64,000 bases of DNA from Desulfitibacter alkalitolerans DSM 16504 (GTDB taxonomy: Bacteria > Bacillota > DSM-16504 > Desulfitibacterales > Desulfitibacteraceae), in assembly GCF_000620305.1 (NCBI RefSeq), contig NZ_KK211103.1, forward strand, positions 62,001 through 126,000, written 5' to 3'. The notes under the pieces are model-generated. The model worked only from the letters and a program-made list of their open reading frames with translations. It ran no database searches and was not told the DNA's origin. Made by a program: the position numbers and the translations under genes. Shown here piece by piece: positions 1-8,594 of this stretch (position 1 is the stretch's first letter; each line of letters starts with the position of its first letter).

Positions 1-2
1 TG

Positions 3-377
3 GCATTTGTTACAGCTGCAGACTCAAATACAACTGCAATGGGCGGGATTAGTACATCCTGCATTTCTCCTGATAGCCCAGAACCACCAACCCTTATCAA
101 GGTAGTATGGGGGTTAACTGTAGGAATAGTTGCATGGGTTATGCTGAGTTTTGCCGGAATTGACGGCATTAAGATGCTGTCCAATCTAGGCGGCTTCCCT
201 GCCATGATACTAGAACTAGCAGTAGCAGTAGGACTAATCCTGGTTGTATCAAACCCAAGAAAGTTTGATACCTTTAAAGAAGATTATTACGCAGATGGTA
301 CCGTTAAACCCATAATCACAGATAATGATACAGATACAACAAATGTGCCAACTGGCGGTAAAACTATTAATAGTTAA
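3..377 (+). CDS. BCCT family transporter, C-terminal fragment (5' end outside window)
   Basis: The reading frame is open to the left edge and ends at a stop at 377, giving about 124 residues. The translation begins AFVTAADSNTTAMGG, the conserved end-region motif of betaine/carnitine/choline transporters, and holds two hydrophobic segments (the last near residues 40-75) followed by a polar, probably cytoplasmic tail rich in Thr and Asp. BCCT carriers are Na+- or H+-coupled transporters or antiporters of quaternary amines and related zwitterions in the cytoplasmic membrane. The substrate cannot be told from this fragment; taurine betaine or glycine betaine would fit the sulfonate theme of the window, but that is inference. 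A strong terminator follows directly. Confidence 0.85.
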   Translation, partial: AFVTAADSNTTAMGGISTSCISPDSPEPPTLIKVVWGLTVGIVAWVMLSFAGIDGIKMLSNLGGFPAMILELAVAVGLILVVSNPRKFDTFKEDYYADGTVKPIITDNDTDTTNVPTGGKTINS

Positions 378-382
378 AAACG

Positions 383-424
383 CAACCCCCCTGGAAATGA
401 TTTTTCAAGGGGGGTTGTTTTTAT
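383..424 (+). terminator. Intrinsic terminator after BCCT gene
   Basis: A GC-rich inverted repeat (CAACCCCCCT at 383-392 against AGGGGGGTTG at 408-417) is followed by a run of T on the plus strand. It ends the BCCT transcript and abuts the convergent DUF951 gene. Confidence 0.85.
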
Positions 425-627
425 TGAGTTGCGCTTGACAATATTTCCTTTACTGACTTCTCAAATTTTGGCCTTGGAAGCATCACACTTCTAGTACATC
501 CCAGGCATTTAATTCTAAAGTCCGCTCCAGTTCTTAAGACTTCCCACCTATCACTACCACAGGGATGAGTTTTTTTCATCTTTACAATGTCTCCAACTTG
601 AAAGGGATACACCTTGTATTTGCTCAT
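421..627 (-). CDS. DUF951 family small protein
   Basis: This 68-residue protein matches the DUF951 family common in Firmicutes: a VGDIVKMKKTHPCG segment near residues 12-25, then GADFRIKCLGC and a basic tail. The conserved Cys residues (PCG and CLGC) may bind metal, but no function is established. It is the last gene of a minus-strand run and starts 3 bases after the mscS stop codon, so it is probably cotranscribed. In other Firmicutes DUF951 genes also often sit next to mscS-type genes. Confidence 0.85.
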   Translation of the reverse strand: MSKYKVYPFQVGDIVKMKKTHPCGSDRWEVLRTGADFRIKCLGCTRSVMLPRPKFEKSVKEILSSATQ

Positions 628-630
628 AAG

Positions 631-1722
631 CTATTTCTCCTCCCTTTGGTAAATGACCCTGCGTGGATAAGGTATTTCTATGCCTGCTTCATCTAAGCCT
701 TTTTTAAATCTTCCCAATAAAGCCCTTTCAGTGGCCCATTGCTCTCCTGGTATTGTTCTGGCAATGACCCTTATGTTGACACTTGAATCAGCAAGCTCAA
801 CAACGCCCTGTACAACTGGAACCTCAACTATGGCTTCAATTTCTTGATAGGCCTTTTCTGAAATGCTGCGAAGCACTTCCTGTGCTTTATCTATATCCAT
901 TTCATAGGCAATACCAACCACACATACTGCCAGCATATTACTTCTACTATAGTTGACAATCCTTGCTATTGAACCGTTGGGGATTATTTCTAAATGACCT
1001 GTCCACCTTTTAATTTTTGTTGTCCTAAGGCCTATTTCCTCTACAACACCAGTAGCACCACCAGCTTCCACAAACTCACCTACACGGAACTGATCTTCAA
1101 AGATAATAAAGAAACCAGAAATAACATCTTTAACCAGGTTTTGGGCTCCAAAGCCAACGGCCAGGCCCAGTACACCTACACTTGCCAGAATAGCTGTGGT
1201 ATTTATGTTAAAGGTTTCAAGTACCATGAGTCCAGCAATAAAGAAAATACCATAGGTTAAAATACTGTTGACCAGTGACCCTAAGGTTTTCATTCTAGGA
1301 GAAAAGGCTTTATCACTATCTTCCTGGGATTTGGAAATCCAATGAGTAGTAAAGGACCTCTGAAACTGAATAACAAGTCTAGCACCTATAAAAATAGCAA
1401 TAACCCTTATTAGTTGAAAACCAAACCCTTTTAAGTCTTCAGATTTAAAAATGCTGACCTCAAAGATTTCCAGAATTACAAGCAAAGCTATAAAAAAGCC
1501 ACCATAAAAGACTACAGCCTTTAATGTTGTGCATATTATTTGCATTAGCTGAGGGTTTATTAAGCTGCTTTCTTTATCCCCATACCCAATAGCCCTGTCT
1601 AAAATTTTCTTGCTGAGGCTTATTAAAAAATAAGCCGCTATAAGAACAAGAAAAGATAATGCCAGCTTTACAGCCAAATCCCCCATGTCAACATTATTGA
1701 TATAATTTAGCAATTGCTCCAT
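631..1722 (-). CDS. MscS-family mechanosensitive ion channel
   Basis: A small-conductance mechanosensitive channel of 363 residues that releases solutes on hypo-osmotic shock. Three or more membrane helices occupy the N-terminal half. The TM3 pore helix and following beta domain carry the family pattern (ASVGVLGLAVGFGAQNLVKDV, then FIIFEDQFRVGEFVEAGG). The start at 1722 is chosen because AAGGGGATAG sits just upstream; a longer in-frame start at 1770 would run further into the HEAT gene. With this start it overlaps the end of the HEAT-repeat gene by 29 bases, so translational coupling is likely. It is part of the selD-yedF-HEAT-mscS-DUF951 run. Confidence 0.9.
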   Translation of the reverse strand: MEQLLNYINNVDMGDLAVKLALSFLVLIAAYFLISLSKKILDRAIGYGDKESSLINPQLMQIICTTLKAVVFYGGFFIALLVILEIFEVSIFKSEDLKGFGFQLIRVIAIFIGARLVIQFQRSFTTHWISKSQEDSDKAFSPRMKTLGSLVNSILTYGIFFIAGLMVLETFNINTTAILASVGVLGLAVGFGAQNLVKDVISGFFIIFEDQFRVGEFVEAGGATGVVEEIGLRTTKIKRWTGHLEIIPNGSIARIVNYSRSNMLAVCVVGIAYEMDIDKAQEVLRSISEKAYQEIEAIVEVPVVQGVVELADSSVNIRVIARTIPGEQWATERALLGRFKKGLDEAGIEIPYPRRVIYQREEK

Positions 1723-2581
1723 CTTGTCTATCCCCTTCCATGGATACTGCTGCTTGTTTAAGAGCATCATCCATCACATCCCTGTGCTTCTGTATGATTT
1801 CAACTGCCTCCCTTGTACCCATAATTTCCAGACCCTTGAGTGCCTGGAATCTAACAGACGCATCACAATCCATTAAAGCATTAGTGAAAATCTCAATGTT
1901 TTTGGCATCCTTTTGCTTAGAAAAGTACTTTAAAGCACCTATCCTAGTTTTTACATCTGCTGAAGCCAGGCACTCAGCAACTCTCCCGTCTATTGTCTTA
2001 TCTGACATTAGTATTAATATATCTACAATCATATCAGTATCAAGCTCAGGGTTGTTAAGATTATTTATTAATTCTAATGCGGCCAGGGAACCATAGCCCA
2101 TAAGTATTTGAGCCAGCCTTGCAGGCAAATATGGACTATTTTGTTTTAGTTCTTTTACTGCTAACTTCACTACTTTTTTATTCTTGTATAGTATTAATGT
2201 ATGTGCTGCTTCAAAACGGATGGACTCGCGATTATCAGCCAGCCTTCTAAAAATTGGATCTAAAGCTTTAAATGGCTTCAATAAAGCTAATAGTTCCAGG
2301 GAAAAGAGTATTTCCCTTTCACTTCCATTAATTAATTTATCATAAATCATTTTCATGTAGCCTCGATCTTCTAATACAACAAGGAGCTGCTTTTGCATAT
2401 ATGATTCCAAGCTTGGATAAGCTTCTCTTAAAGCATATGTTATCTCTTCATCAGAAAACCCCTGCAGATCATCAATAACCCGGGGTGAAATCCTTTCCTC
2501 CATTGACAACAGCTTTCTTATTAGCTTGTTTACCTTTGCATCCTTGAGTCTTCTCTTGAGGCTGCCTAATAAGCTTTTCAT
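1694..2581 (-). CDS. HEAT-repeat protein
   Basis: A soluble 295-residue protein of repeated paired helices. Several HEAT/PBS-lyase-like units are visible: RESIRFEAAHTLILYKNKK, VKTRIGALKYFSKQKD and ASVRFQALKGLEIMGTRE, each with the D/E-x-x-x-R-x-x-A pattern. Such solenoids are scaffolds; no catalytic motif is visible and the partner is unknown. It lies 11 bases downstream of yedF and overlaps mscS, so it belongs to the same operon. The middle section is less regular and may be a degenerate set of repeats. Confidence 0.75.
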   Translation of the reverse strand: MKSLLGSLKRRLKDAKVNKLIRKLLSMEERISPRVIDDLQGFSDEEITYALREAYPSLESYMQKQLLVVLEDRGYMKMIYDKLINGSEREILFSLELLALLKPFKALDPIFRRLADNRESIRFEAAHTLILYKNKKVVKLAVKELKQNSPYLPARLAQILMGYGSLAALELINNLNNPELDTDMIVDILILMSDKTIDGRVAECLASADVKTRIGALKYFSKQKDAKNIEIFTNALMDCDASVRFQALKGLEIMGTREAVEIIQKHRDVMDDALKQAAVSMEGDRQDGAIAKLYQ

Positions 2582-2592
2582 TAAATCACCTG

Positions 2593-3168
2593 TTATACAC
2601 TAATGAGTTTATTGTTTATCATTTTTTCCACTATACTATACATATTGGTTATACTTCCAACACAAAGCCTATCCTTCAACTGGTAATAATCCAGGCACGT
2701 GCCGCAAGATAAGATCTCCACACCTTTTTTTTCTAAATCAATAATCTCTTCTAATACATTAGAGCCTTCACAAGTTAGAATTATACCACTATTAATAAAC
2801 ATAATGGTCTTAGGGAGTGGATAGGTTTCTGTTAAAGTAAAAAAGAAGCTCTTTGTTAAAACTTTTCCTAATTCATCGTTACCTCTTCCAAGAAATTTTG
2901 AAGTTATTAATATTGCAATATTTTTACCTGAATCTATATCTGCGATTAAACCACCGGACTTTCTAATTTTTATGTGATAGTTTTCATCCTTTTTCTCAAC
3001 CTCTACCGGATAATCAAAGCTTTTGGCAAATCTAATTATATTATCTTTGGCTACATCATTGTCCACAATGGTAGTAATAGTTCCCGCTTCTAGCTTTTCC
3101 AGGGCTTTTTTTGTGCAAATAACTGGTTCGGGACAGGCTAAACCCCTAGCATCTACTAAATTATCCAT
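2593..3168 (-). CDS. yedF: Selenium metabolism protein YedF (TusA-like plus DsrE-like)
   Basis: Residues 1-70 form a TusA/SirA-like domain with the signature DARGLACPEPVI; the Cys in CPEP is the expected sulfur- or selenium-carrying residue. Residues about 80-190 are a DsrE/F-like domain with CGTCLDYY near residue 156. YedF proteins of this two-domain type occur with SelD and are thought to deliver selenium (inference from co-occurrence). The gene start overlaps the selD stop by one base, consistent with translational coupling. Length 191 aa is usual for the family. Confidence 0.9.
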   Translation of the reverse strand: MDNLVDARGLACPEPVICTKKALEKLEAGTITTIVDNDVAKDNIIRFAKSFDYPVEVEKKDENYHIKIRKSGGLIADIDSGKNIAILITSKFLGRGNDELGKVLTKSFFFTLTETYPLPKTIMFINSGIILTCEGSNVLEEIIDLEKKGVEILSCGTCLDYYQLKDRLCVGSITNMYSIVEKMINNKLISV

Positions 3169-4211
3169 TATTTTCCCTCCACAACAATATTTTTACCCGT
3201 AAACTGGGCTGTCCTTCCTATTATATACCCTTCCACACCATACTCTTTCAGGAGATTAATGAGCTCAACTGCCCTTTTACTGTCAATAGCTATTAATAGC
3301 CCTCCAGCTGTTTGTGGATCAGCTAGAATATCCCTGTATGTATCATCTACATTCTTCTGCCATTTCACCTTGTTTTCAACAAACTTCAAGTTGCTTCTAG
3401 CCCCTGCTGGGACTATGCCCATCTTTGCTAGCTCATGGGCCCCATGAAGGATAGGTACCAGGGATAATTCCATCTCTATTGTAACATTACTGGCTTCAGC
3501 CATTTCAAGCATGTGGCCAAGAAGTCCAAAACCAGTTATATCTGTACAAGCAGCAGCACCACATTCTACCATTGCTTTTGAAGCCTTATCGTTAAGAGCG
3601 GTCATGGCACTAACTGCTGCGTCAATTGACCTGTCATCAGCCACTTTACCCTTAATCCCTGTGCTTATAATGCCAGTACCAATAGGCTTGGTTAGAACAA
3701 TAGTCTGGCCCGGCCGCGCACCTGCATTTGTTATAACTTGTTCAGGATGTATAATCCCAGTAACAGAAAGGCCATATTTGGGTTCATTATCCTCAACACT
3801 ATGACCACCCAGGAGTACAGCCCCAGCCTCCTGAATCTTTGAATACCCACCTTCTAATATATGACCTAACACCTGAACATCTAAACAATTAGGAAAGCAT
3901 ACTATATTCATGGCAGTAAGCGGCCTGCCGCCCATTGCATAAACATCATTTAATGAGTTGACTGCCGCAATCTGACCAAACAAATAAGGGTCATCAACCA
4001 TGGGTGTAAAGAAATCAAGTGTCTGGACCAGGGCCATGTCATTACTAATTTTGTATACACCAGCATCATCCATTTTTTCCCCGCTGACCAGCAGGTTTGG
4101 GTCCGTGATTTTTGGCAGTTTATGCAGTATCTTTGATAAGGTTTCCGGACCAATTTTTGCTGCTCAGCCTGCTGCCCTGACCATTTCTGTCAATCTTATT
4201 CTTATATCCAT
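3168..4211 (-). CDS. selD: Selenide, water dikinase SelD, a selenoprotein (UGA-encoded Sec16)
   Basis: SelD makes selenophosphate from selenide and ATP, the selenium donor for selenocysteine. An ordinary ORF call would begin at 4073 and lose the catalytic N-terminus. Reading further upstream in the same frame gives an ATG at 4211 and the peptide MVRAAG-U-AAKIG, where codon 16 is TGA. This is exactly the place of the catalytic Cys/Sec of SelD, followed by the conserved Lys. The whole product is 347 residues, the normal family length, with DFFTPMVDDPYLFGQIAAVNSLNDVYAMGG and the TDITGFGLLGHMLEMA segment. It overlaps yedF. A start at 4073 would leave a protein without its active site. Confidence 0.95.
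4164..4166 (-). other. In-frame UGA selenocysteine codon of selD
   Basis: The minus strand reads GCA GGC TGA GCA GCA AAA. The TGA falls at the catalytic position of SelD, with correct coding on both sides. A bacterial SECIS hairpin would be expected in the 40 or so bases after it (about 4120-4163); a short GGT/ACC stem is visible there but I could not fold it properly. Confidence 0.9.
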
Positions 4212-4427
4212 GGATAACCCCCCTTTTTAAAAAATAGTTTGCTATAATGGTAAATCTTACTTCTTCTATATTACACGTTTTCTAATAGTTTTACCAGGGG
4301 ATACCATTTCTAGGCCTATTGAAAAAACATATACAATTTAACTCGATATTTAGACTTCATAAATAAATATAGTTTTGATAAACTAAAAGAAGCTAATGGT
4401 AAGTAGATTAATTTCATGGAGGTTATT

Positions 4428-4643
4428 ATGGATTATTCAAAACTATCCAAGAAAGAGCTAGATCAAAAATTAAAAGAACAAAAGGAACTGCTGCAAGAAG
4501 TTGAAGAAGAAAGATATTATGTTCTGGGTAAGACCAACAGTCAACATGTTCCAGGATATGTTAATAAGGAATATGCAAAAGAAATTGCCTTGATAAAAAA
4601 AAGAATAGAGCTTATAGAAAAAGCACTAGAGTCCATAGAATAA
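4428..4643 (+). CDS. Small charged helical protein, function unknown
   Basis: A 71-residue protein, one of the few plus-strand genes here. The start at 4428 is chosen because GGAGG lies 7 bases upstream; an ATG at 4416 lies ahead of that site. The sequence is rich in Lys and Glu (KKELDQKLKEQKELLQEVEEE) and predicted to form a helix or short coiled coil, with a GKTNSQHVPGYVNKEYAKE loop in the middle. No family is recognised. It lies between the divergently read selD operon and convergent cvpA. Confidence 0.6.
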   Translation: MDYSKLSKKELDQKLKEQKELLQEVEEERYYVLGKTNSQHVPGYVNKEYAKEIALIKKRIELIEKALESIE

Positions 4644-4672
4644 GTTAATGGTGCTCAATCGTGCTCCATCCT

Positions 4673-5386
4673 TTATAGATAGGCGACGTTAATCAGCCCA
4701 AATATATAGTTCCCGATTGATAAAAACAATTCCAACAGATAAGGAAATGAGTATGAAGAATGAATGATTGCTGCAATAGTACCATTTTGTGCAGCTGAAA
4801 GAATAACCACAGGTGAAAGTAACCCAATAATAACTGTGACTATAACTACATTCATTACGAAGCCCAGGGCAGCACCTGAGAGTTTGTTAATAGGTCCCAG
4901 GGGAGTAACTGCAAATACCCCGGATAACAAGTCAACTCCTATTTTTATTAAAATACCTGTAGCTGAAAATAAAATTAGAAAGCTTACACCTTTAAGAAGC
5001 ATTCCGGCTAAACCATATGCTATAAGTTCAGACAGGCTTACATCAAAATAATTTCCACCAATTAACAGCTGGTCAATGTTTTCAATGAGGCTTTTCTTTA
5101 AAAAATCTGGCAAAGCCATTTCCTGAACACCAGCATTTACAATGGCCTTGCTGATATTTTCAGCTTCAAAGGAAAAGTTAGGCAATGGGATAACCTCTCC
5201 AAAGGTAGCCACTATATCAAACCGCTTGTCCAAATAATCAGCCAAAGGACGATTAAAGGATAAAGCCACTATTATGCTGGCTATCCACCCAAGTATTCCA
5301 CCTAAACTTTTAATTAGACCATTTTTAAATCCCTTGTAAGAACCCCAAATTACAATAAAGCCTACTACAACATCAAATAAATTCAC
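4673..5386 (-). CDS. CvpA family membrane protein
   Basis: A 237-residue protein starting with GTG after a GGGGGG ribosome site. The N-terminus NLFDVVVGFIVIWGSYKGFKNGL and the following GGILGWIASIIVAL are typical of CvpA (colicin V production) family proteins. Four hydrophobic segments are visible, with a longer than usual loop (about residues 60-110) between the second and third. The role in Firmicutes is unknown. It stands alone between unrelated genes. Confidence 0.8.
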   Translation of the reverse strand: MNLFDVVVGFIVIWGSYKGFKNGLIKSLGGILGWIASIIVALSFNRPLADYLDKRFDIVATFGEVIPLPNFSFEAENISKAIVNAGVQEMALPDFLKKSLIENIDQLLIGGNYFDVSLSELIAYGLAGMLLKGVSFLILFSATGILIKIGVDLLSGVFAVTPLGPINKLSGAALGFVMNVVIVTVIIGLLSPVVILSAAQNGTIAAIIHSSYSFPYLLELFLSIGNYIFGLINVAYL

Positions 5387-5531
5387 GATCGTCCCCCCTT
5401 AAATAGGGTAAGTTATATTTATTTTAACATTTTTAACAAAGCTAAGCATTATCAGTAAGATTTGAGGTATATCTTATTAATGATTTGCAAATATCTTTAA
5501 TATGAACAACAACTCTATTAATTATACCATT

Positions 5532-5987
5532 TCAGCGAAAGATTTGATAGAAATGCATTAATATGGCTGCAATTCCTCCAGCCATAAGGGGGCCCACAGG
5601 TATTCCCCCAAAAAAAACAATGCCAATAATACCTCCAATGACAAGTCCTATCATAAGTTGGGGAGCGTGCTGCAGCATATCCAGGCCTTTACCATTCATA
5701 TATGTTGCCAAAGCTCCACTAAAAATGGCTATAAGACCGGGCACTGAAATAAAGCATTTTAATATTTCTTTTACAGGAACCCTTCCGGCAGCAAAGGGAA
5801 CTAGGACTGACAGCATCAAAAAGAGCAAGCCCATTTCCAATCCGCGCCTTTCAATAACAGGAAAGAGCCTCTGCAAATTTGTAAAATGTATTAGCAGCAT
5901 AATAGCTGCTGCTGCTGCAACAACATTTGACCTGCCAATGATTCCTAGCACTAGAATAAACAGCATTAAAAGTGTGGCTGCAGTCAA
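5532..5987 (-). CDS. DUF441 family membrane protein
   Basis: A 151-residue integral membrane protein with TTG start 8 bases after TAAGGAG. Four hydrophobic segments and the motifs GIIGRSNVVAAAAAIMLL, ERRGLEMGLLFLMLSVLVPFA and the C-terminal GIVFFGGIPVGPLMAGGIAA match DUF441 (YeaL-like). Function is not known; a transport role has been guessed for the family. It appears to be a single-gene unit. Confidence 0.85.
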   Translation of the reverse strand: MTAATLLMLFILVLGIIGRSNVVAAAAAIMLLIHFTNLQRLFPVIERRGLEMGLLFLMLSVLVPFAAGRVPVKEILKCFISVPGLIAIFSGALATYMNGKGLDMLQHAPQLMIGLVIGGIIGIVFFGGIPVGPLMAGGIAAILMHFYQIFR

Positions 5988-6114
5988 TTGTATCGCTCCT
6001 TAGTCTTTTTTACAAATATATGCAGTCCAACCTTGTCCTAATATACCTTTATTTAAACCTCCCATGACATTAAGAAAAACACATTCATTCTTCTATAATA
6101 CAAAAACCGCCCAT

Positions 6115-6576
6115 TTAATTAGGACGGTAATTTATATCTGGTGCGGATAAAGTTGTGTTTGAAATAATGGACCTTGCAATACTGGCTTTAGCTTTATCGT
6201 AGGTTTCAAAAAGCTCTTGCGCACGATCTGGATTAGCATACACCTTCCAGTATCTGCACATAAGGCTGTTCTTGCCTTCATTTTTAATAAAACCCTGAAT
6301 ATCCTCAATGGGATAACCAAGAAATATGCCCACTTCATCGGGACATGAACAGGAGAACCTCTCTCTCAAAAGTTGAAGCTTTTCTTCTAATGTCATATGA
6401 CCTTCATATCCTAAACCACCTAAAAAAGCTTGACTACTGGGCTTTGACAGATACCATTCAAGAAGTTCTTTTTTATAAAACACAACTATTAAACTTTCAA
6501 ATTTTTCCCTGAGTTCAATATATTCAAGGCCAAGCCCTTTAGATATCTCATCTTTATAGAATTTCCATAGCGTCAA
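6115..6576 (-). pseudogene. DUF3793 gene copy 1, 5'-damaged
   Basis: The last 145 or so codons are nearly identical to the intact 205-codon gene at 34725-35342 (LWKFYKDEI through DINYRPN). The first 60 codons are missing or scrambled: upstream of the LWKFYKDE segment the DNA switches to AT-rich sequence that also occurs in the promoter region of copy 2, then to a degenerate remnant resembling INAYN...LKP of the lost N-terminus. The CAPTLAG-like N-terminal part of DUF3793 is thus gone. The copy also lacks the Fur-like box present upstream of copy 2, so it is probably not expressed as a functional protein. Confidence 0.75.
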
Positions 6577-6661
6577 TTATTTTTTAGTTAAGGAGGCTAA
6601 GGTTTAATATTATAGGCATTAATCCCAAAGCTGTTGTAATTGACATTAAAACCACATGGTA

Positions 6662-6668
6662 ATACTAA
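6662..6668. repeat. Target-site duplication, left copy (ATACTAA)
   Basis: Identical to 8296-8302 on the other side of the insertion sequence. Confidence 0.85.
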
Positions 6669-8295
6669 CAGGACTTATGCAGTTGATGGAAAATAACACC
6701 AAAGCATAATCCAAAAATATTTTCAAAATGCAACCAGATAATCCCAAAAACACTTGACAATTGCAAAATGTCCCCATAATCGAAATGGATGGTATTATTA
6801 CCATACCCTAACGATATGGGTGATGCAAATGAAAAAACTGTGTAAACCAACTTTCAAAGAGAAGGATCACGGTCAAGGTGCCGGGATTCCAGTACTTAAG
6901 ACCATCTGGGATTTGTTTGATCTTTCTTTGCTCTTTACTCAAACAGGAATCCGTAAGCACTCCGGGGTTCCAACATGGCTTTTGGCTTTTGCCTACATCT
7001 GTGGTCTGGTAAGTAATGCGAGCTATGCAAATCAAAATGCTAAGTTTTCAGCGGATGCCCCTTTCTTAAAACAGCTTCTTTCCGGGCAATTAATCTCGCA
7101 GAGTGCATTTAGCCGGTTCCTGTCTAAGCCTTTTCAGTGGCTTCAGTTCTCTATTGGTAGAATTTCTAGACTGCAGGAACGTACAGAGACCCGGTTGACC
7201 GACGGAGATATAATTGCCTTAGACGATACTAAAATTGAACATCCTTATGGTAAAAAAATCCCCTTTCTCTGTTGGCTTTTTGATAGTTCAGATAAGCGAC
7301 ATGTATGGTGCATTAATCTTGTTTCTACTCTAGCTGTCTTAAATAACGGCCTTGAATTTCCTATGTTGTGGCGTTTCTGGGTTAAAAAAGACCAGGATAA
7401 TGAAAAACAAACCAAACTCAATCTTGCTATAGAGATGTTAAAAGAGCTACGTCAATTTAACAACGCTAGACTATGGGTTGCCATGGACCGCTGGTTTTTA
7501 TGCAAGAAGTTTTTAACTTGGCTTATGGATAACAATTTTGATTGGGTTACCAAGGCTAAACGCAACACAGTATTATTTAGGAAAATCTATGACCCTGTTC
7601 TAGGTAAGGAGCGCTTTGTCAAACTTAATGCTAAACAATTACTGCAAGAGATTTATCCTAAAATTAGGGTTATTGGCAAAAACTCAGTTCTTAGTATTCC
7701 CGATATTTACATCAAAGTGCCTTATGAGACACTGACCCGCAAAGGAAAACCTATTACCAGACAACGATTTTTACTCGTTGCTGCAATTGGGGCCACCTAT
7801 GAGGAACAGGTGGATGAGAAAACTGTGGTTCTTCCAGAAGAAGAATACCAGGTGGCAACCTTTAAAGGTACGTATCTCCTGCTAAGCAATCGAGCAGATG
7901 CACCAGAAGAAGCAGCTAAGGCCTATACTAAACGATGGAAAATTGAAGTTTTTTATCGTACAGCTAAGCAGAACCTAGGATTAACTTCATGTTATGCTCA
8001 ATCGGAACCAGCTCACTTCGCACATGTGGAACTATTGTTTACGGCGCAAACTCTTCTTTGTTTTGCTACTTGGGAATGCAATAAAGAAGGCGTCGAACAA
8101 GCCCCATCCCTATGCGAAGTGGTAAGGTACTTTTTCAACGCCGGTTGTCGGATCCACTGTCACAATCAGCTGATCCAAGTCTATTTTGACATAGCAACCG
8201 AGCGCTTTGCAAGGATTATTGATAAATTTTGGCCAAAATTTTTATCACTAAGGTTATGGAACTGGGATTATTATCCTGGAAGTGCATAACTACTG
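6669..8295 (+). mobile_element. IS4-type insertion sequence, complete with ends and target duplication
   Basis: Imperfect 13-bp terminal inverted repeats are visible: CAGGACTTATGCA at 6669-6681 and the complement of CAGTAGTTATGCA at 8283-8295 (11 of 13 match). The element is flanked by a perfect 7-bp direct repeat ATACTAA (6662-6668 and 8296-8302), the expected target-site duplication. Total length is 1627 bp with a single transposase gene whose stop codon lies inside the right repeat. Intact ends and gene suggest recent insertion. Confidence 0.85.
6829..8289 (+). CDS. IS4-family DDE transposase
   Basis: A 486-residue transposase, apparently full length. The catalytic triad can be read: first Asp in LDDTKIEHPYGKK, second in WVAMDRWF, and Glu in the Y-x2-R-x3-E-x6-K signature (YTKRWKIEVFYRTAKQ), which is diagnostic for IS4-type enzymes. 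The start at 6829 (MKKLCKP) is preferred; ATG codons at 6754 and 6823 are also in frame. No frameshift is seen, so the element may still be active. Confidence 0.9.
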   Translation: MKKLCKPTFKEKDHGQGAGIPVLKTIWDLFDLSLLFTQTGIRKHSGVPTWLLAFAYICGLVSNASYANQNAKFSADAPFLKQLLSGQLISQSAFSRFLSKPFQWLQFSIGRISRLQERTETRLTDGDIIALDDTKIEHPYGKKIPFLCWLFDSSDKRHVWCINLVSTLAVLNNGLEFPMLWRFWVKKDQDNEKQTKLNLAIEMLKELRQFNNARLWVAMDRWFLCKKFLTWLMDNNFDWVTKAKRNTVLFRKIYDPVLGKERFVKLNAKQLLQEIYPKIRVIGKNSVLSIPDIYIKVPYETLTRKGKPITRQRFLLVAAIGATYEEQVDEKTVVLPEEEYQVATFKGTYLLLSNRADAPEEAAKAYTKRWKIEVFYRTAKQNLGLTSCYAQSEPAHFAHVELLFTAQTLLCFATWECNKEGVEQAPSLCEVVRYFFNAGCRIHCHNQLIQVYFDIATERFARIIDKFWPKFLSLRLWNWDYYPGSA

Positions 8296-8302
8296 ATACT
8301 AA
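8296..8302. repeat. Target-site duplication, right copy (ATACTAA)
   Basis: Identical to 6662-6668; together they mark the IS insertion point. Confidence 0.85.
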
Positions 8303-8594
8303 TTAGAACCCAAATATTTTATTAAAATCCAAATATATTAAAAAAAGTTTGAAACATAATAATAGATATTTCGAAAAGATCTTTTAAAAATAAAAACAAT
8401 CCCACGTCGACCCTCGTGGTAAAATATATAATACAAGGAATAAAATGGGGTTAGTTCGGGGGTGGTATTAAACTAAAAAGGGATTGTGGAGTAAGGGGGT
8501 ATAGAAAGCAGGAATTAGTTTTGTTGACATTATGACAAATGGATGTTCGGATGAAAAAAAAGGGAGGTCAAAGATTTGAGAAAAAGATTTTTTT
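8303..8594 (+). other. Intergenic region before amidohydrolase
   Basis: AT-rich, no gene seen. It holds a small hairpin (CCACG/CGTGG around 8402-8419) and, near its end, a strong ribosome site GGGAGG at 8562-8567 that lies 28 bases before the first ATG of the following gene (see that gene). Confidence 0.5.

Noticed and set aside
3168-4073. selD starting at ATG 4073
   Set aside because: It would lack the catalytic Sec/Cys and Lys; the upstream in-frame coding with TGA at the right place explains the full protein.
6665-6850. Minus-strand frame across the left end of the IS
   Set aside because: It starts within the transposase region and crosses the terminal repeat; a shadow frame.
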